A DNA stretch of 64,000 nucleotides, from contig NZ_AYOD01000014.1 of the NCBI RefSeq assembly GCF_000497755.1, positions 27,100 to 91,099 of the forward strand. The letters are read 5' to 3'. This DNA comes from Aliihoeflea sp. 2WW (lineage in GTDB: Bacteria; Pseudomonadota; Alphaproteobacteria; Rhizobiales; Rhizobiaceae). Numbering within the stretch: position 1 is the first letter of the stretch; each line of letters opens with the position of its first letter. Shown here one piece after another: positions 49,707 through 59,041 of the stretch. The notes below the pieces were generated by a model that worked only from the letters and a program-made list of their open reading frames with translations, was not told where the DNA came from and did no database searches. The position numbers and the translations under genes were made by a program.

Positions 49707-50243
49707 ATGAGCGACCAGCGAGTTCTGATGGCGGTGATCGGCGCGCCGCACGGCGTGCGCGGCGAGGTGCGGATCAAGACCTTCACCGGCGATCCGCTGG
49801 CGCTCGGCGACTACGGCAAGCTGACCGACGCCAAGGGCGCGGCCTACACGATCGCCAATCTGCGACCGGCGAAGAACGTCGTCGTCGCGCGCATCAAGGA
49901 GATCACGACGCGCGAGGCGGCGGAAGCGGCAAACGGGACCGAACTCTTCGTTTCGCGAAGCGCGCTGCCGGACGATCTGGGCGAGGACGAGTTCTACCAT
50001 GCCGACCTGATCGGGCTCGAAGCGGTGGACGCGGCCGGCGCAAGGCTCGGGACGGTCAAGACGATGCACGATTTCGGCGCCGGCGACATCATCGAGCTGA
50101 CGCTTTCGACCGGCGGCACGGCGATGGTGCCGTTCACCCGCGCGGCGGTGCCGCAGGTTTCGATCGCCGAGCGGCGGATCGTCGTCGACCCGGCAGCGGC
50201 AGGCTTGCTTCCCGACGAGGACGAGGACGAGGAGCGCCCGTGA
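49707..50243 (+). CDS. rimM: 16S rRNA processing protein RimM
   Basis: A 178-residue two-barrel protein. The N-terminal [17 protein letters not shown] is the family signature, and the PRC-like C-terminal half (about 95-168) ends in an acidic tail. It matures the 30S head and binds S19. It overlaps trmD at a GTGA. rpsP, the usual gene before rimM, is absent here. Confidence 0.93.
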   Translation: MSDQRVLMAVIGAPHGVRGEVRIKTFTGDPLALGDYGKLTDAKGAAYTIANLRPAKNVVVARIKEITTREAAEAANGTELFVSRSALPDDLGEDEFYHADLIGLEAVDAAGARLGTVKTMHDFGAGDIIELTLSTGGTAMVPFTRAAVPQVSIAERRIVVDPAAAGLLPDEDEDEERP

Positions 50244-50926
50244 CGTTCCGCGCGACGGTCCTGACGCTCTATCCGGAGATGTTTCCCGGCCCGCTCGGTC
50301 TGTCGCTCGCCGGCCGGGCGCTGGGCGAGGGCACTTGGGCGCTCGACACGGTGCAGATTCGCGACTTCGCCACCGACCGCCACCGCACGGTGGACGACAC
50401 GCCGGCCGGCGGTGGGGCGGGGATGGTGCTGAAGGCGGACATCATCGCGAAGGCCGTCGACCATGCCTCGCCGCAGGGCGACCTGCGCCCGCGCCTCCTG
50501 ATGAGCCCGCGCGGGCGACCGCTGACGCAGGCGCGCGTGCGCGAACTGGCCGCCGGGCCCGGCGCGGTGATCCTGTGCGGCCGGTTCGAAGGCGTCGACC
50601 AGCGCGTGATCGACGCGCGCGGCCTCGAGGAGGTTTCGATCGGCGACTACATATTGTCGGGCGGGGAGATCGCCGCGCAGGTGCTGCTCGATGCCGTCGT
50701 GCGGCTTCTGCCGGGCGTTATGGGCAACATGGCGTCGGGCGAAGAGGAAAGCTTCGAGAGCGGCATGCTGGAACATCCGCACTATACGCGTCCGGCCGCG
50801 TTCGAGGGCATGGCGATCCCCGACGTGCTGACCTCTGGAAATCACAAGAAGATCGCCGAATGGCGGCGGGCGCAGGCGTTGGAGCTGACGCGCGCGCGGC
50901 GGCCGGACCTGCTGGACGAAAAATGA
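50240..50926 (+). CDS. trmD: tRNA (guanine37-N1)-methyltransferase
   Basis: A 228-residue SPOUT enzyme, GTG start overlapping rimM. The knot region [14 protein letters not shown] and [11 protein letters not shown], and the target-binding [11 protein letters not shown], are family blocks. It makes m1G37, which prevents frameshifting. Part of the rimM-trmD-rplS run. Confidence 0.95.
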   Translation: MTFRATVLTLYPEMFPGPLGLSLAGRALGEGTWALDTVQIRDFATDRHRTVDDTPAGGGAGMVLKADIIAKAVDHASPQGDLRPRLLMSPRGRPLTQARVRELAAGPGAVILCGRFEGVDQRVIDARGLEEVSIGDYILSGGEIAAQVLLDAVVRLLPGVMGNMASGEEESFESGMLEHPHYTRPAAFEGMAIPDVLTSGNHKKIAEWRRAQALELTRARRPDLLDEK

Positions 50927-51129
50927 CGCGGCGGGCGTGACAATCGCGCCAAAGCCATGTATGAGCGCGTCGCTGAGCCCGGATTGCGTGTCCGGACCCG
51001 TCAAGAATTACTGACCACCGCTCCTGCTTCCGGCCTCGGCCGGTTCGCATAGCCTGCCGGTCCATCGAGACTGAGAAGGCGAGTGCCGAGCGCTCTGGCT
51101 GTTCGAAGAACAAGAAGAGGTTTAGTCCG

Positions 51130-51651
51130 ATGGACATCATCCGTCAGCTCGAGGCCGAACAGGCCGCCAAGATCGAAGAGAAGCGCAAGCTCCCCGAATT
51201 CCAGCCGGGCGACACCGTCCGCGTGCTGGTCCGCGTCACGGAAGGCACGCGCACCCGCGTGCAGGCCTATGAGGGCGTCTGCATCGCCCGCTCCGGCGCC
51301 GGGCTCAACGAGAACTTCACCGTCCGCAAGATCTCCTATGGCGAAGGCGTGGAGCGTGTGTTCCCGGTCTATTCGCCGATGGTCGAGGGCGTCGAGATCG
51401 TCCGCCGCGGCAAGGTGCGTCGCGCCAAGCTCTACTACCTGCGCGATCGTCGCGGCAAGTCGGCCCGCATCGTCGAGAACACGAGCGTTCGCGCCCGCAA
51501 GCTCAACGATTCCGAGCGCGAAGCCGCCAACGCAGAGAAGGCCCGCATCGAGGCCGAGAAGGTCGCAGCCGCACAGGCGCTCGCCGCCGAGAAGGCGGCA
51601 GCCGACAAGGAAGCCGCCGACAAGGCCGCTGCCGAGGCCGACAACGCATAA
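51130..51651 (+). CDS. rplS: 50S ribosomal protein L19 with C-terminal extension
   Basis: The first ~125 residues are a normal L19 ([38 protein letters not shown]). Residues about 126-173 form an extra Ala/Glu/Lys-rich helical tail with repeated AAxKAAA-like units. L19 bridges the two ribosomal subunits; the tail is likely exposed. A 203-bp leader (50927-51129) separates it from trmD and may contain its own promoter. A terminator follows at 51678. Confidence 0.95.
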   Translation: MDIIRQLEAEQAAKIEEKRKLPEFQPGDTVRVLVRVTEGTRTRVQAYEGVCIARSGAGLNENFTVRKISYGEGVERVFPVYSPMVEGVEIVRRGKVRRAKLYYLRDRRGKSARIVENTSVRARKLNDSEREAANAEKARIEAEKVAAAQALAAEKAAADKEAADKAAAEADNA

Positions 51652-51677
51652 GTTTCCTGCCTTTCGGGCAGATCGAG

Positions 51678-51705
51678 AAGGGCGCGGGTTTCCGCGCCCT
51701 TTTTC
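51678..51705 (+). terminator. Intrinsic terminator of rplS
   Basis: AAGGGCGCGG and CCGCGCCCTT form a 10-bp stem with a GTTT loop, followed by a T run. Confidence 0.88.
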
Positions 51706-51768
51706 GTTTTGCGGCGGGAAAAAGCCGGCTATGGATGACGACGCCGTCAACCGGACACCGACACACGC

Positions 51769-52272
51769 ATGAACGACATTCTCGCCGATTTCGGCCATCC
51801 GACCTACCTGCCCTTTGGCGTCATCACGGCCCGGCTGCTCGTCGCTGCGCTGTTCGGGGCCATGATCGGCTTCGAGCGCGAATGGCGCGACCATCCAGCG
51901 GGCCTGCGCACGCACATGCTCGTTTCGCTCGCGGCAGCATCCTTCGCGATCCTCGGCATCGAGATCGTCCATTCCTCGCAGTTCGATGCCGATGCCTCGC
52001 GCCTCGATCCGCTGCGCCTGATCGAGGCCGTGACGGCGGGCGTCGCCTTCCTGGCGGCCGGCACGATCATCTTCGCGCGCGGCAAGGTGAAGGGCCTGAC
52101 GACCGGCGCGGGGCTCTGGCTCTCCGGCGCCATCGGGCTCGCGGCCGGGCTCGGCTTCTGGCAGGTGGCCGCGCTGGCGACCGTGCTCGCCATCATCGTG
52201 CTCGGCGCGATGCATGTTCTGGAAAAGAAGGTCGGCCGCATCGACGGCAGGGATGGCCCGCCCGACGACTGA
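51769..52272 (+). CDS. MgtC/SapB family membrane protein
   Basis: A 167-residue protein with four or five spans. The signature ARLLVAALFGAMIGFEREWRDHPAGLRTHMLV and the later GLTTGAGLWLSGAIGLAAGLGFW are shared with MgtC/SapB. These proteins modulate the F-type ATPase and magnesium or acid stress in pathogens. The cytoplasmic ACT-like tail of full MgtC is missing, as in the SapB-like shorter forms. Confidence 0.85.
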   Translation: MNDILADFGHPTYLPFGVITARLLVAALFGAMIGFEREWRDHPAGLRTHMLVSLAAASFAILGIEIVHSSQFDADASRLDPLRLIEAVTAGVAFLAAGTIIFARGKVKGLTTGAGLWLSGAIGLAAGLGFWQVAALATVLAIIVLGAMHVLEKKVGRIDGRDGPPDD

Positions 52273-52307
52273 GACGGACAGATTGAAGGCCGGCCGAAAG
52301 GCTGGTA

Positions 52308-52436
52308 ATGAAACGGTCCATGGAAAAGCTCTTCGGGAACCCGGCCTATAAGAGGTTCGTGCTGCAGGATCACAAGCGCCTGCCGTCCCGTTTCTTCGCC
52401 CGGTTTTCCGGCGCGACGGCGAGCCTCGCGCGCTAG
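52308..52436 (+). CDS. Small ORF (42 residues) between mgtC-like gene and leuC
   Basis: ATG to TAG gives 42 residues, starting MKRSMEKLFGNPAYKRFVLQ and continuing into a basic, Phe/Arg-rich stretch. The composition (Tyr, Phe, Lys, Gln in normal proportions, no Ala/Pro excess) looks coding, and an aaagg site lies about 8 bp upstream. I do not recognise a family. It ends 60 bp before leuC and could be a small membrane-surface or leader-like protein. Confidence 0.45.
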   Translation: MKRSMEKLFGNPAYKRFVLQDHKRLPSRFFARFSGATASLAR

Positions 52437-52496
52437 GCGCGCGCCCCGCCTTTCGCCCTTTTCCGCCCGCATTCTCGACCGAACGGATTTCACGCC

Positions 52497-53909
52497 ATGA
52501 GCGCACCGCGTACACTCTACGACAAGATTTTCGACGACCACGTCGTCGACCGCCAGGATGACGGCACCTGCCTCCTCTATATCGACCGTCACCTCGTCCA
52601 TGAGGTGACCAGCCCGCAGGCCTTCGAAGGGCTGCGCATGGCCGGCCGCAAGGTGCGCCATCCCGAGCGTACGCTGGCCGTCGTCGATCACAACGTGCCG
52701 ACCTCGCCCGACCGCAAGCTCGGCATCAACCGGAACGAGGAAAGCCGCATCCAGATCGAGGCGCTGGCCAAGAACGCGGCCGATTTCGGCGTCGAATATT
52801 ATGACGCCGCCGACATCCGCCAGGGCATCGTCCACATCATCGGGCCGGAGCAGGGCTTCACCCTGCCGGGCATGACGATCGTGTGCGGCGACAGCCACAC
52901 CTCGACCCATGGCGCGTTCGGCGCGCTCGCCCACGGCATCGGAACGTCCGAGGTCGAGCACGTGCTCGCCACGCAGACGCTGATCCAGAAGAAGGCGAAG
53001 AACATGCTGGTGCGCGTCGACGGGCAACTGCCCCAAGGCGTCACCGCCAAGGATATCATCCTCGCCATCATCGGCGAGATCGGCACCGCCGGCGGCACTG
53101 GCTACGTCATCGAATATGCCGGCGAGGCGATTCGCGCGCTGTCGATGGAAGGCCGCATGACGATCTGCAACATGTCGATCGAAGGCGGCGCCCGCGCCGG
53201 CCTGATCGCGCCCGACGAGACCACCTTCGCCTATGTGAAGGACAAGCCGCGCGCGCCGAAGGGCAAGGCGTGGGAGATGGCACTCGACTACTGGAAGACG
53301 CTCAACTCCGACGAGGGCGCGCATTACGACAAGGTCGTGGTGCTCGACGCCGCCAATCTGCCGCCGATCGTCTCCTGGGGCTCCTCGCCCGAGGACGTCG
53401 TCTCGGTGATGGGCGAAGTGCCGGACCCGGCCGCGATCACGGACGAGAACAAGCGCACCTCCAAGCAGCGCGCGCTCGACTATATGGGCCTGAAGCCGGG
53501 CACCAGGATCACCGACATCGCCATCGACCGCGTCTTCATCGGCTCCTGCACGAACGGCCGGATCGAGGATCTGCGCGCGGCCGCCGCCGTCATCGAAGGC
53601 CGCAAGGTGGCGGCGACCGTCGACGCCATGGTCGTTCCGGGTTCGGGCCTCGTGAAGCAGCAGGCGGAAGAAGAAGGTCTCGACAGGATCTTCATCGAAG
53701 CCGGCTTCGACTGGCGCGAGCCGGGCTGCTCCATGTGCCTGGCTATGAACGACGACCGGCTGAAGCCGCAGGAACGCTGCGCCTCGACCTCGAACCGCAA
53801 TTTCGAGGGCCGGCAGGGTTTCAAGGGCCGCACCCATCTCGTCTCGCCGGCCATGGCCGCGGCGGCTGCGATCGCGGGTCATTTCGTCGACATCCGCGAG
53901 TGGAAATGA
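52497..53909 (+). CDS. leuC: 3-isopropylmalate dehydratase large subunit
   Basis: A 470-residue aconitase-fold subunit. The 4Fe-4S cysteines are in [13 protein letters not shown] and [11 protein letters not shown], and the substrate region [15 protein letters not shown] is intact. With LeuD (not adjacent) it isomerises isopropylmalate in leucine synthesis. Followed by a TTCG-loop hairpin. Confidence 0.95.
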   Translation: MSAPRTLYDKIFDDHVVDRQDDGTCLLYIDRHLVHEVTSPQAFEGLRMAGRKVRHPERTLAVVDHNVPTSPDRKLGINRNEESRIQIEALAKNAADFGVEYYDAADIRQGIVHIIGPEQGFTLPGMTIVCGDSHTSTHGAFGALAHGIGTSEVEHVLATQTLIQKKAKNMLVRVDGQLPQGVTAKDIILAIIGEIGTAGGTGYVIEYAGEAIRALSMEGRMTICNMSIEGGARAGLIAPDETTFAYVKDKPRAPKGKAWEMALDYWKTLNSDEGAHYDKVVVLDAANLPPIVSWGSSPEDVVSVMGEVPDPAAITDENKRTSKQRALDYMGLKPGTRITDIAIDRVFIGSCTNGRIEDLRAAAAVIEGRKVAATVDAMVVPGSGLVKQQAEEEGLDRIFIEAGFDWREPGCSMCLAMNDDRLKPQERCASTSNRNFEGRQGFKGRTHLVSPAMAAAAAIAGHFVDIREWK

Positions 53910-53918
53910 GCGCTGGCG

Positions 53919-53938
53919 GGGCCCGCTTCGGCGGGCCC
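53919..53938 (+). terminator. Hairpin after leuC
   Basis: GGGCCCGC and GCGGGCCC pair around a stable TTCG loop 10 bp after the leuC stop. There is no T run, so termination may be partial. Confidence 0.55.
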
Positions 53939-54060
53939 TCCCGAACGCCCTGTTGGTTCGGGGGATGCACAACGCATTTGCGAAGCTGAGAAAGCTGAAG
54001 TGACGTTCGGGCATCACGCAACTACCTAACAGTAAGTTACTATCAAATGACGGCATTGTT

Positions 54061-54083
54061 CATGCGTGTATATTGCACGCATG
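54061..54083. promoter_or_regulatory. Inverted repeat upstream of the outer membrane protein gene
   Basis: CATGCGTG and CACGCATG flank a 7-bp AT-rich spacer, about 87 bp before the ATG at 54170. The surrounding 53990-54120 is notably AT-rich for this chromosome and is likely the promoter zone; an 11-bp dyad (AGTAAGTTACT) lies at about 54031. Confidence 0.4.
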
Positions 54084-54169
54084 GGTTTAAGTGTTGCATG
54101 CTTGCTACAGACATCTGCGGTTGCGGTTTGTAATAGGGCGTTACTTCTGACTCACGAGGAAATGCCCCA

Positions 54170-54892
54170 ATGAAAAAGTTCCTTCTCGCTTCCGTCGCCG
54201 CTTCGGTATTTGCCGTCCCGGCCATTGCTGCCGACGCCATCGTCTACGCTGATCCGGCTCCGGCACAGCCCGTCGCCGAGCGCTTCGCCTATGACTGGAC
54301 CGGCCTCTATATCGGCGGCATCGGCGGTCTTGGAACCGGCGATTTCGACTATGCCGGCGGCTTCGTCGGTGGACCTGAGGATATTTCCGGATCGGTTTCG
54401 GCCGGTGGCGCCTTCGGCGGCGTGCAGGTTGGTTACGACTGGCAGGTCGGTTCGTGGGTGTTCGGCGCGGTGGCCGACATCGCCAAGACCAACATCGAAG
54501 CCGATGCTTCCCTGACGGACGGCACGGACACGCTTTCGGCATCGTCCGAGCTCGACTATCTCGGCACCGTTCGCGGCCGCGTCGGCTATGCCTTCGACCG
54601 CGCGCTCGTCTATGCCCACGGTGGCTATGCCTATGGCCGCACCGAGCAGAACATCAACCTTTCCGGTGCGGACTTCTTCGACGGCCGCACGCGTCGCGAC
54701 GGCTATGCAGTCGGCGGCGGCATCGAATATGCCGTGACGGACATGATCTCGATCGGCACGGAATACAGCTACGTCGACCTCGGCACCAAGGACGTGTTCG
54801 TGGGCGATCTCGGCTTCGGCGGCGGCGATGTCTTCATCAATGAGGACGTCAAGTTCCATCAGGTCAAGGCCGCGGTGAACTTCCGCTTCTAA
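54170..54892 (+). CDS. Outer membrane beta-barrel protein, Omp25/Omp31 family
   Basis: A 240-residue exported porin-like protein. The signal peptide is about 1-21 (ends PAIAADA). The mature protein opens with FAYDWTGLYIGGIGG, the hallmark of rhizobial Omp25/Omp31 and RopB proteins, alternates aromatic and small residues as an eight-stranded barrel, and ends in VNFRF with a terminal Phe for BAM recognition. Structural surface protein; own promoter and strong terminator. Confidence 0.9.
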   Translation: MKKFLLASVAASVFAVPAIAADAIVYADPAPAQPVAERFAYDWTGLYIGGIGGLGTGDFDYAGGFVGGPEDISGSVSAGGAFGGVQVGYDWQVGSWVFGAVADIAKTNIEADASLTDGTDTLSASSELDYLGTVRGRVGYAFDRALVYAHGGYAYGRTEQNINLSGADFFDGRTRRDGYAVGGGIEYAVTDMISIGTEYSYVDLGTKDVFVGDLGFGGGDVFINEDVKFHQVKAAVNFRF

Positions 54893-54919
54893 TACTCCTG
54901 GCCTCCAGCCAAACTTGAG

Positions 54920-54948
54920 AAGGCCGGGCTTCGTGCCCGGCCTTTTTT
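54920..54948 (+). terminator. Intrinsic terminator of the outer membrane protein gene
   Basis: AAGGCCGGGC and GCCCGGCCTT make a 10-bp stem with a TTCGT loop, followed by T residues. Confidence 0.9.
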
Positions 54949-55066
54949 GTCGCGGAGCCCGGCATGATGGCCGGTATCCAGCGCTGTTTGGAGCAAGTCG
55001 AGGCGACGGTCGTGCGGCGGGTTAACGGCTTGTTCGGCTTTCCCGCCTAGCTTCGGCGAAGGTTGG

Positions 55067-56290
55067 GTGGGGCCGGCGGTCTTGGATTCATCTTTGTTCA
55101 TTGCGCTGATCATACCGACGCTCAGCGGTATCTTTTCGGCGGCGCTTTTCCTGCTTGCACGGCATCAGGCTGACCACGTCGTGGAACGCGCGGCCTGGTC
55201 CTATGCCGGCTTCGCCATCGGCATGTCGCTCCAGTATTTCGAGCCGTTCGGCTTCGAACTGTCGCGGTTCTTGTCGAACGCGATCTTCCTTGGAAGCATG
55301 GTGCTCTTGTCGACCGCGCTGATGGCGCGGCATGGCAGGCGCGCGCCGTTGGGCGCGATGTGCGCGATCACGGCAATCTCGCTGACGGTGCTCGCCGCCG
55401 GTCTCGTCGGAGAGCCCAACCTTGCGCTGCGGGTCGCGGCGGCCAGCCTCGGGTTCGCCGCCGTTTCGGGCCTTCTGGCATATAAATTGTGGCGGGCCGG
55501 CGCGCAGACGCTCGTCGATCGCCTTCTGCTCGGATCGGTCGCTTTCATTTCGGCGGGATCAGTGATCCGGCCGACGGTGATATACCTGCTGCAAGGTGGG
55601 CTCGGCACCGAACAATTGTTCTTCCAGTCGCTCTACTGGCTGTCGCTGGTCCTGTCCGCGGTGTTCTTCCTGTCGGTCATCGCGCTGACGCTCATTTCCT
55701 CCGCCTCGCTCGATACGATCGAGGCGCTGCGAACCGAGGCGGGCACCGACATGCTGTCGGGCGTGCTCAACCGGCGCGGCTTCGAGCAGGGTGCGATCCG
55801 GCTCATCCGCAAGGCCGAGCGGCAGGGCCAGCCCGTGTCGCTGGTTCTGGCCGACCTCGATCATTTCAAGCAGGTCAACGACCATTTCGGCCATGCCTGC
55901 GGCGACGCGGCGATCCGTCAGTTCGCCGCGTGCCTTGCCGCACGGGCGGGAGCGGATGCGGTGGTCGGCCGGATGGGCGGCGAGGAATTCGCCATTTTGG
56001 CGAGCGGTACGACCGCCCAGGCGGGACGGTTGATGGCGGAAGGCATGCGGATGGGATTGTCCGTCTGCGAACTCGACTTCATGCCCGCCGGCAGGCGGCT
56101 GACCGCCAGCTTCGGCGTCGCGCAGCGCGTGCCGTCCGACACGCTCGCCAGCCTGATCGACCGTGCCGACCAGGCGCTGTACGCGGCCAAGGCTGCGGGC
56201 CGGGACCGCGTTCGCGTGTCAGCGGAAGTCGACGAGGAGCGCGACGGCGACGAGGTGGCGGCGCCGGTCCGCGCCGGCCATCGTCACTGA
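55067..56290 (+). CDS. Membrane diguanylate cyclase (GGDEF)
   Basis: A 407-residue protein with a six- or seven-span membrane module (about 8-225) and a GGDEF domain (about 235-390). The catalytic loop reads RMGGEEFAIL with GGEEF at 304-308, so it should make cyclic di-GMP. The product-inhibition RxxD site, expected just before it, is not in register. It starts with GTG at 55067; a TTG at 55082 is possible. Its 3' end overlaps by 7 bp the convergent gene. Confidence 0.88.
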   Translation: MGPAVLDSSLFIALIIPTLSGIFSAALFLLARHQADHVVERAAWSYAGFAIGMSLQYFEPFGFELSRFLSNAIFLGSMVLLSTALMARHGRRAPLGAMCAITAISLTVLAAGLVGEPNLALRVAAASLGFAAVSGLLAYKLWRAGAQTLVDRLLLGSVAFISAGSVIRPTVIYLLQGGLGTEQLFFQSLYWLSLVLSAVFFLSVIALTLISSASLDTIEALRTEAGTDMLSGVLNRRGFEQGAIRLIRKAERQGQPVSLVLADLDHFKQVNDHFGHACGDAAIRQFAACLAARAGADAVVGRMGGEEFAILASGTTAQAGRLMAEGMRMGLSVCELDFMPAGRRLTASFGVAQRVPSDTLASLIDRADQALYAAKAAGRDRVRVSAEVDEERDGDEVAAPVRAGHRH

Positions 56291-57114
56291 AGACGAGCCA
56301 TCGGCCCGGTCGAGGTGACGAGCTTGTAGCCGGCCATTTCCTCGGTCGACAGATAGTAGAGCGCGCGCGGCGGCGTATCGAGCGCGTGCAGCCACATGGC
56401 CGGATCGACGCCCATTTCCGACAGATAGCGCGAGATGCGCGCGGCGGTGACCTGCGCGTCCGACATCGCCTGCTCGGGACCGGGCAGGCTGGACGTGCCG
56501 GCATAGAACTGGTGGAGGCCGATGGCGGCCTTGTCGCCGACCGTGCGCGTCGTGCCGCCGGCGAAGACCAGCGGGCAGGACGAGGCGCAGAGCGCGCCGT
56601 CCGGCACCAGCGTCGCCAGGTCGCGCTCGCGGATCATCCGCGCCATCGCCATCGCATCCTCGAGCGAGCCGCCGGGCGAATTGAGCGAAACCGTCTGGAC
56701 ATATTCGCCGCGCGCGTCGAGCTCGGCGGCAAGGCGCGCAGAGGAACCGACATCGATCGAGCCGGTCGCGGCGAGGACGCCGCCGGGCTTCAGCTCGAAC
56801 CGGACGGCATCCTTCAGAAGCGCCTCGTCGGTCTGGACGTTCTCGCGCGGGTCCTGCGAGCCGGAAGACGAACCATCGGTCTCGACGGCCGGCGGCAGGA
56901 TCGGCTCGGTGACGTGCACGGATGCCTGGTCGGACGGCCACAGCCCGCCGGCCTGCTGGCGCAGCTCGTAGAGGTCGAAGGCGAGGACGCCGACGACGCC
57001 CGCGAGCATCGCGCCGAAGGTGAAGCGCATGACGTTGCCGTCGTCGACGCGATCGACGAGCCGGGCGAAGCGGCCCTGCGGAGCGATGTCGGAATGGTGC
57101 GCGTGGTCGGTCAT
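56284..57114 (-). CDS. Membrane-anchored ClpP/SppA-fold periplasmic protein
   Basis: A 276-residue protein with one span (about 30-50) and a periplasmic ClpP/crotonase-like domain (about 105-265). The candidate nucleophile is the Ser pair in GALCASSCPLVFAGG, after the oxyanion-like SLNSPGGSLEDAM; the Cys-Ser-Ser-Cys arrangement is typical of COG3904-type predicted periplasmic proteins. It overlaps the next gene upstream by 4 bp, so they form one operon. Activity is not proven. Confidence 0.7.
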   Translation of the reverse strand: MTDHAHHSDIAPQGRFARLVDRVDDGNVMRFTFGAMLAGVVGVLAFDLYELRQQAGGLWPSDQASVHVTEPILPPAVETDGSSSGSQDPRENVQTDEALLKDAVRFELKPGGVLAATGSIDVGSSARLAAELDARGEYVQTVSLNSPGGSLEDAMAMARMIRERDLATLVPDGALCASSCPLVFAGGTTRTVGDKAAIGLHQFYAGTSSLPGPEQAMSDAQVTAARISRYLSEMGVDPAMWLHALDTPPRALYYLSTEEMAGYKLVTSTGPMARLQ

Positions 57115-58439
57115 GGCTCGAACCGCTTGCGTTCGTTGAGGGAAAGGGGCGTGACGTTTTCGTTCGTCGCCGGCTGCGCGGGCGGCGTCTCGGCTATTTC
57201 CGGCTCGGGCTCTGGAGCCGGCGCAGGCTGGCGTGCGGCGCGGGCGGCGGCCAGCGTCTCGTGCAGTTCGATCGAGCGCAGCATGTCGGCTGCGGTGATG
57301 CGGTCGGCGTCGGTGAGGCCGTCCTCGTTCCGACGTAGCGCCGCCATCACCACCGCCATCACGGCGACGAAGACGCCCGGCAAAAGATCGATCGATATCG
57401 CGCCAGCCCAGCTCGGCAGGAAGCTCGTCGCGTAGACCAGAACGGCTTCGGCCGAGGACAACGGCACGAAGCGGCGCTCGTCGACGCGGGGCTGGGCGAG
57501 GATTTCGTTGGCGGCTTCCGAAAGGGCGGCGGACTGAGCGGCGACCGAGGCGCGCACGGTTTCCATGACGGTGGACTGGCGGCCCGCGAGATCGGCATCG
57601 GCGCCGCTCGTCACCGGGGCGATGAAGCCCATCGACAGATCCTGCGCGGCGCGGGCGACCGAGGGCGCGATCGAGGTCTGTTCGAGCGAGGCGATGACGC
57701 CGGACAGCGCGACCGTTTCCTGCGCGAACTCGTTGGCGCGCGGCTCGACCGGGCCGGAGGCGGAGACGAGCTGGCGCATCGCCGTCAGGTGAAGCTGGCC
57801 TTCCTCGAACAGCGTCTGCACGCGCTCGCGCGAGCCTTCGATCGTCGCCTGCAGCTCGTTCATCTGCGCCGACATCTGCGTCAGGAGCTGGACGACGCTG
57901 CCCGAACCGGACGTGCCGGTGAGCGCGCCGGACGCGCGCTCGTCTTCGGCGAGGCGGGCGAAACGCTCCTGCGCGCGCTGGATATCGGGCAGGAGCGAGA
58001 GTGCGCCGAGCGCGTTCGAATGGGCCTGGTCGAGATCGGCGGTGTATTCCTGCTGGGTCGTCGCCAGATGCTGCTCGACGGCGGCCGAGCCGGCGAGCGC
58101 GGCGGCGTTCAGCCAGGACGACATGGCGATGATCATCACCGAGCCGACGATCATGATCAGGAAGAGCGCGATGCGCGAGGCGCCGTCGCGCATCTCGGGA
58201 ACGAAGCGGATCAGATAGGTCCAGAAGCCGTAGATGCCGACCGAGACGGCGACGGAGTAGATGATGGCGCCGAGGAAGACGAGCGTCGCCGAACCGTCGA
58301 GCAGGCCGCGCACGCCGAGATAGGTGTAGACGCCGCTTGCCAGCGCCAAAGTCGCCAGGACGAAGCGCGTCATCGTCTGCAGCGAGGCGATGTGGTTGCG
58401 CAGGCGGCTCGCGGATGCCGATGTCGAATGGTTACTCAT
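57111..58439 (-). CDS. Large membrane protein with helical central region, unknown function
   Basis: A 442-residue protein. Three spans lie at about 25-45, 52-76 and 88-110, then a long, mostly helical Glu/Gln/Ala-rich region (about 115-330), a fourth span (about 345-372) and a Pro/Glu-rich cytoplasmic tail. The middle part resembles coiled-coil sensor or scaffold regions, but no domain is recognised. It is translationally coupled to the ClpP-fold gene, which suggests the two act together in the envelope. Confidence 0.65.
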   Translation of the reverse strand: MSNHSTSASASRLRNHIASLQTMTRFVLATLALASGVYTYLGVRGLLDGSATLVFLGAIIYSVAVSVGIYGFWTYLIRFVPEMRDGASRIALFLIMIVGSVMIIAMSSWLNAAALAGSAAVEQHLATTQQEYTADLDQAHSNALGALSLLPDIQRAQERFARLAEDERASGALTGTSGSGSVVQLLTQMSAQMNELQATIEGSRERVQTLFEEGQLHLTAMRQLVSASGPVEPRANEFAQETVALSGVIASLEQTSIAPSVARAAQDLSMGFIAPVTSGADADLAGRQSTVMETVRASVAAQSAALSEAANEILAQPRVDERRFVPLSSAEAVLVYATSFLPSWAGAISIDLLPGVFVAVMAVVMAALRRNEDGLTDADRITAADMLRSIELHETLAAARAARQPAPAPEPEPEIAETPPAQPATNENVTPLSLNERKRFEP

Positions 58440-58527
58440 TTCTTAACCTCTTCATTCGCAAAGGCAAAAGAAAGGTGTCGAAATGTGGACGCGCGCCCGC
58501 GCGCCGGCATCACGAGGATGTGTGCGC

Positions 58528-58890
58528 TCAGCGGCAAAGCGCGTCCGCCGGGGTCGGCACGACATGGTCCGGCAGGCCATACATGTAGCTGCGGCCGTGG
58601 AGGAGGACGGCGCCGAATTCGCAGTCGCGATAGGGGCGCAGTTGCAGGCGCTGGCCGCCGTGATAGGCGACGCGCGGCGCGTCGGTCTCGTGGTAGGAGC
58701 CGGTCGCGCGGTAGCCCGAGGCCGCTTCGCCCGCGCCGACGATGATGCGCTTGTAGCCGGCCGGAGAGTAGATCACGAGATTGCCGAAACTGTCGGCATG
58801 GACTTGGTCCTGGTAGAGGCTGCCGGCAGTGGCGGCCGATGCCGTGGCGGCGAAGAGCGCGGCGGTGAGGGCGTATGCGAGCGTGTTCAT
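58528..58890 (-). CDS. Small exported protein of unknown function
   Basis: About 120 residues from the ATG at 58890, with a signal peptide (about 1-22, ASAATAG). The mature part has two cysteines (in DCEFG and at the C-terminus, ALCR) that could form a disulfide. I recognise no family. It lies 88 bp upstream of the 442-residue membrane protein on the same strand and could share its transcript. Confidence 0.6.
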   Translation of the reverse strand: MNTLAYALTAALFAATASAATAGSLYQDQVHADSFGNLVIYSPAGYKRIIVGAGEAASGYRATGSYHETDAPRVAYHGGQRLQLRPYRDCEFGAVLLHGRSYMYGLPDHVVPTPADALCR

Positions 58891-59041
58891 CACGGTCCTC
58901 CGGAACGGGGCTTGCGGCATGTTAAGACAAGTTAACGCTTTCTTAACCCTTGTCACCCGAAACGGGGCGCTTGCCCGCGCGTCTTTCTGCGGACATGGTT
59001 AACGCCGGACCGTCGCAGTCGCGCCTTGAACAAGGACACGC

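Noticed and set aside
51804..54056. 750-codon open frame on the minus strand
   Set aside because: It lies opposite the mgtC-like gene and leuC and spans several unrelated genes; composition is that of a GC shadow.
55489..57435. 648-codon open frame on the plus strand
   Set aside because: It crosses the end of the diguanylate cyclase gene in another frame and runs antisense through the ClpP-fold gene; not protein-like.
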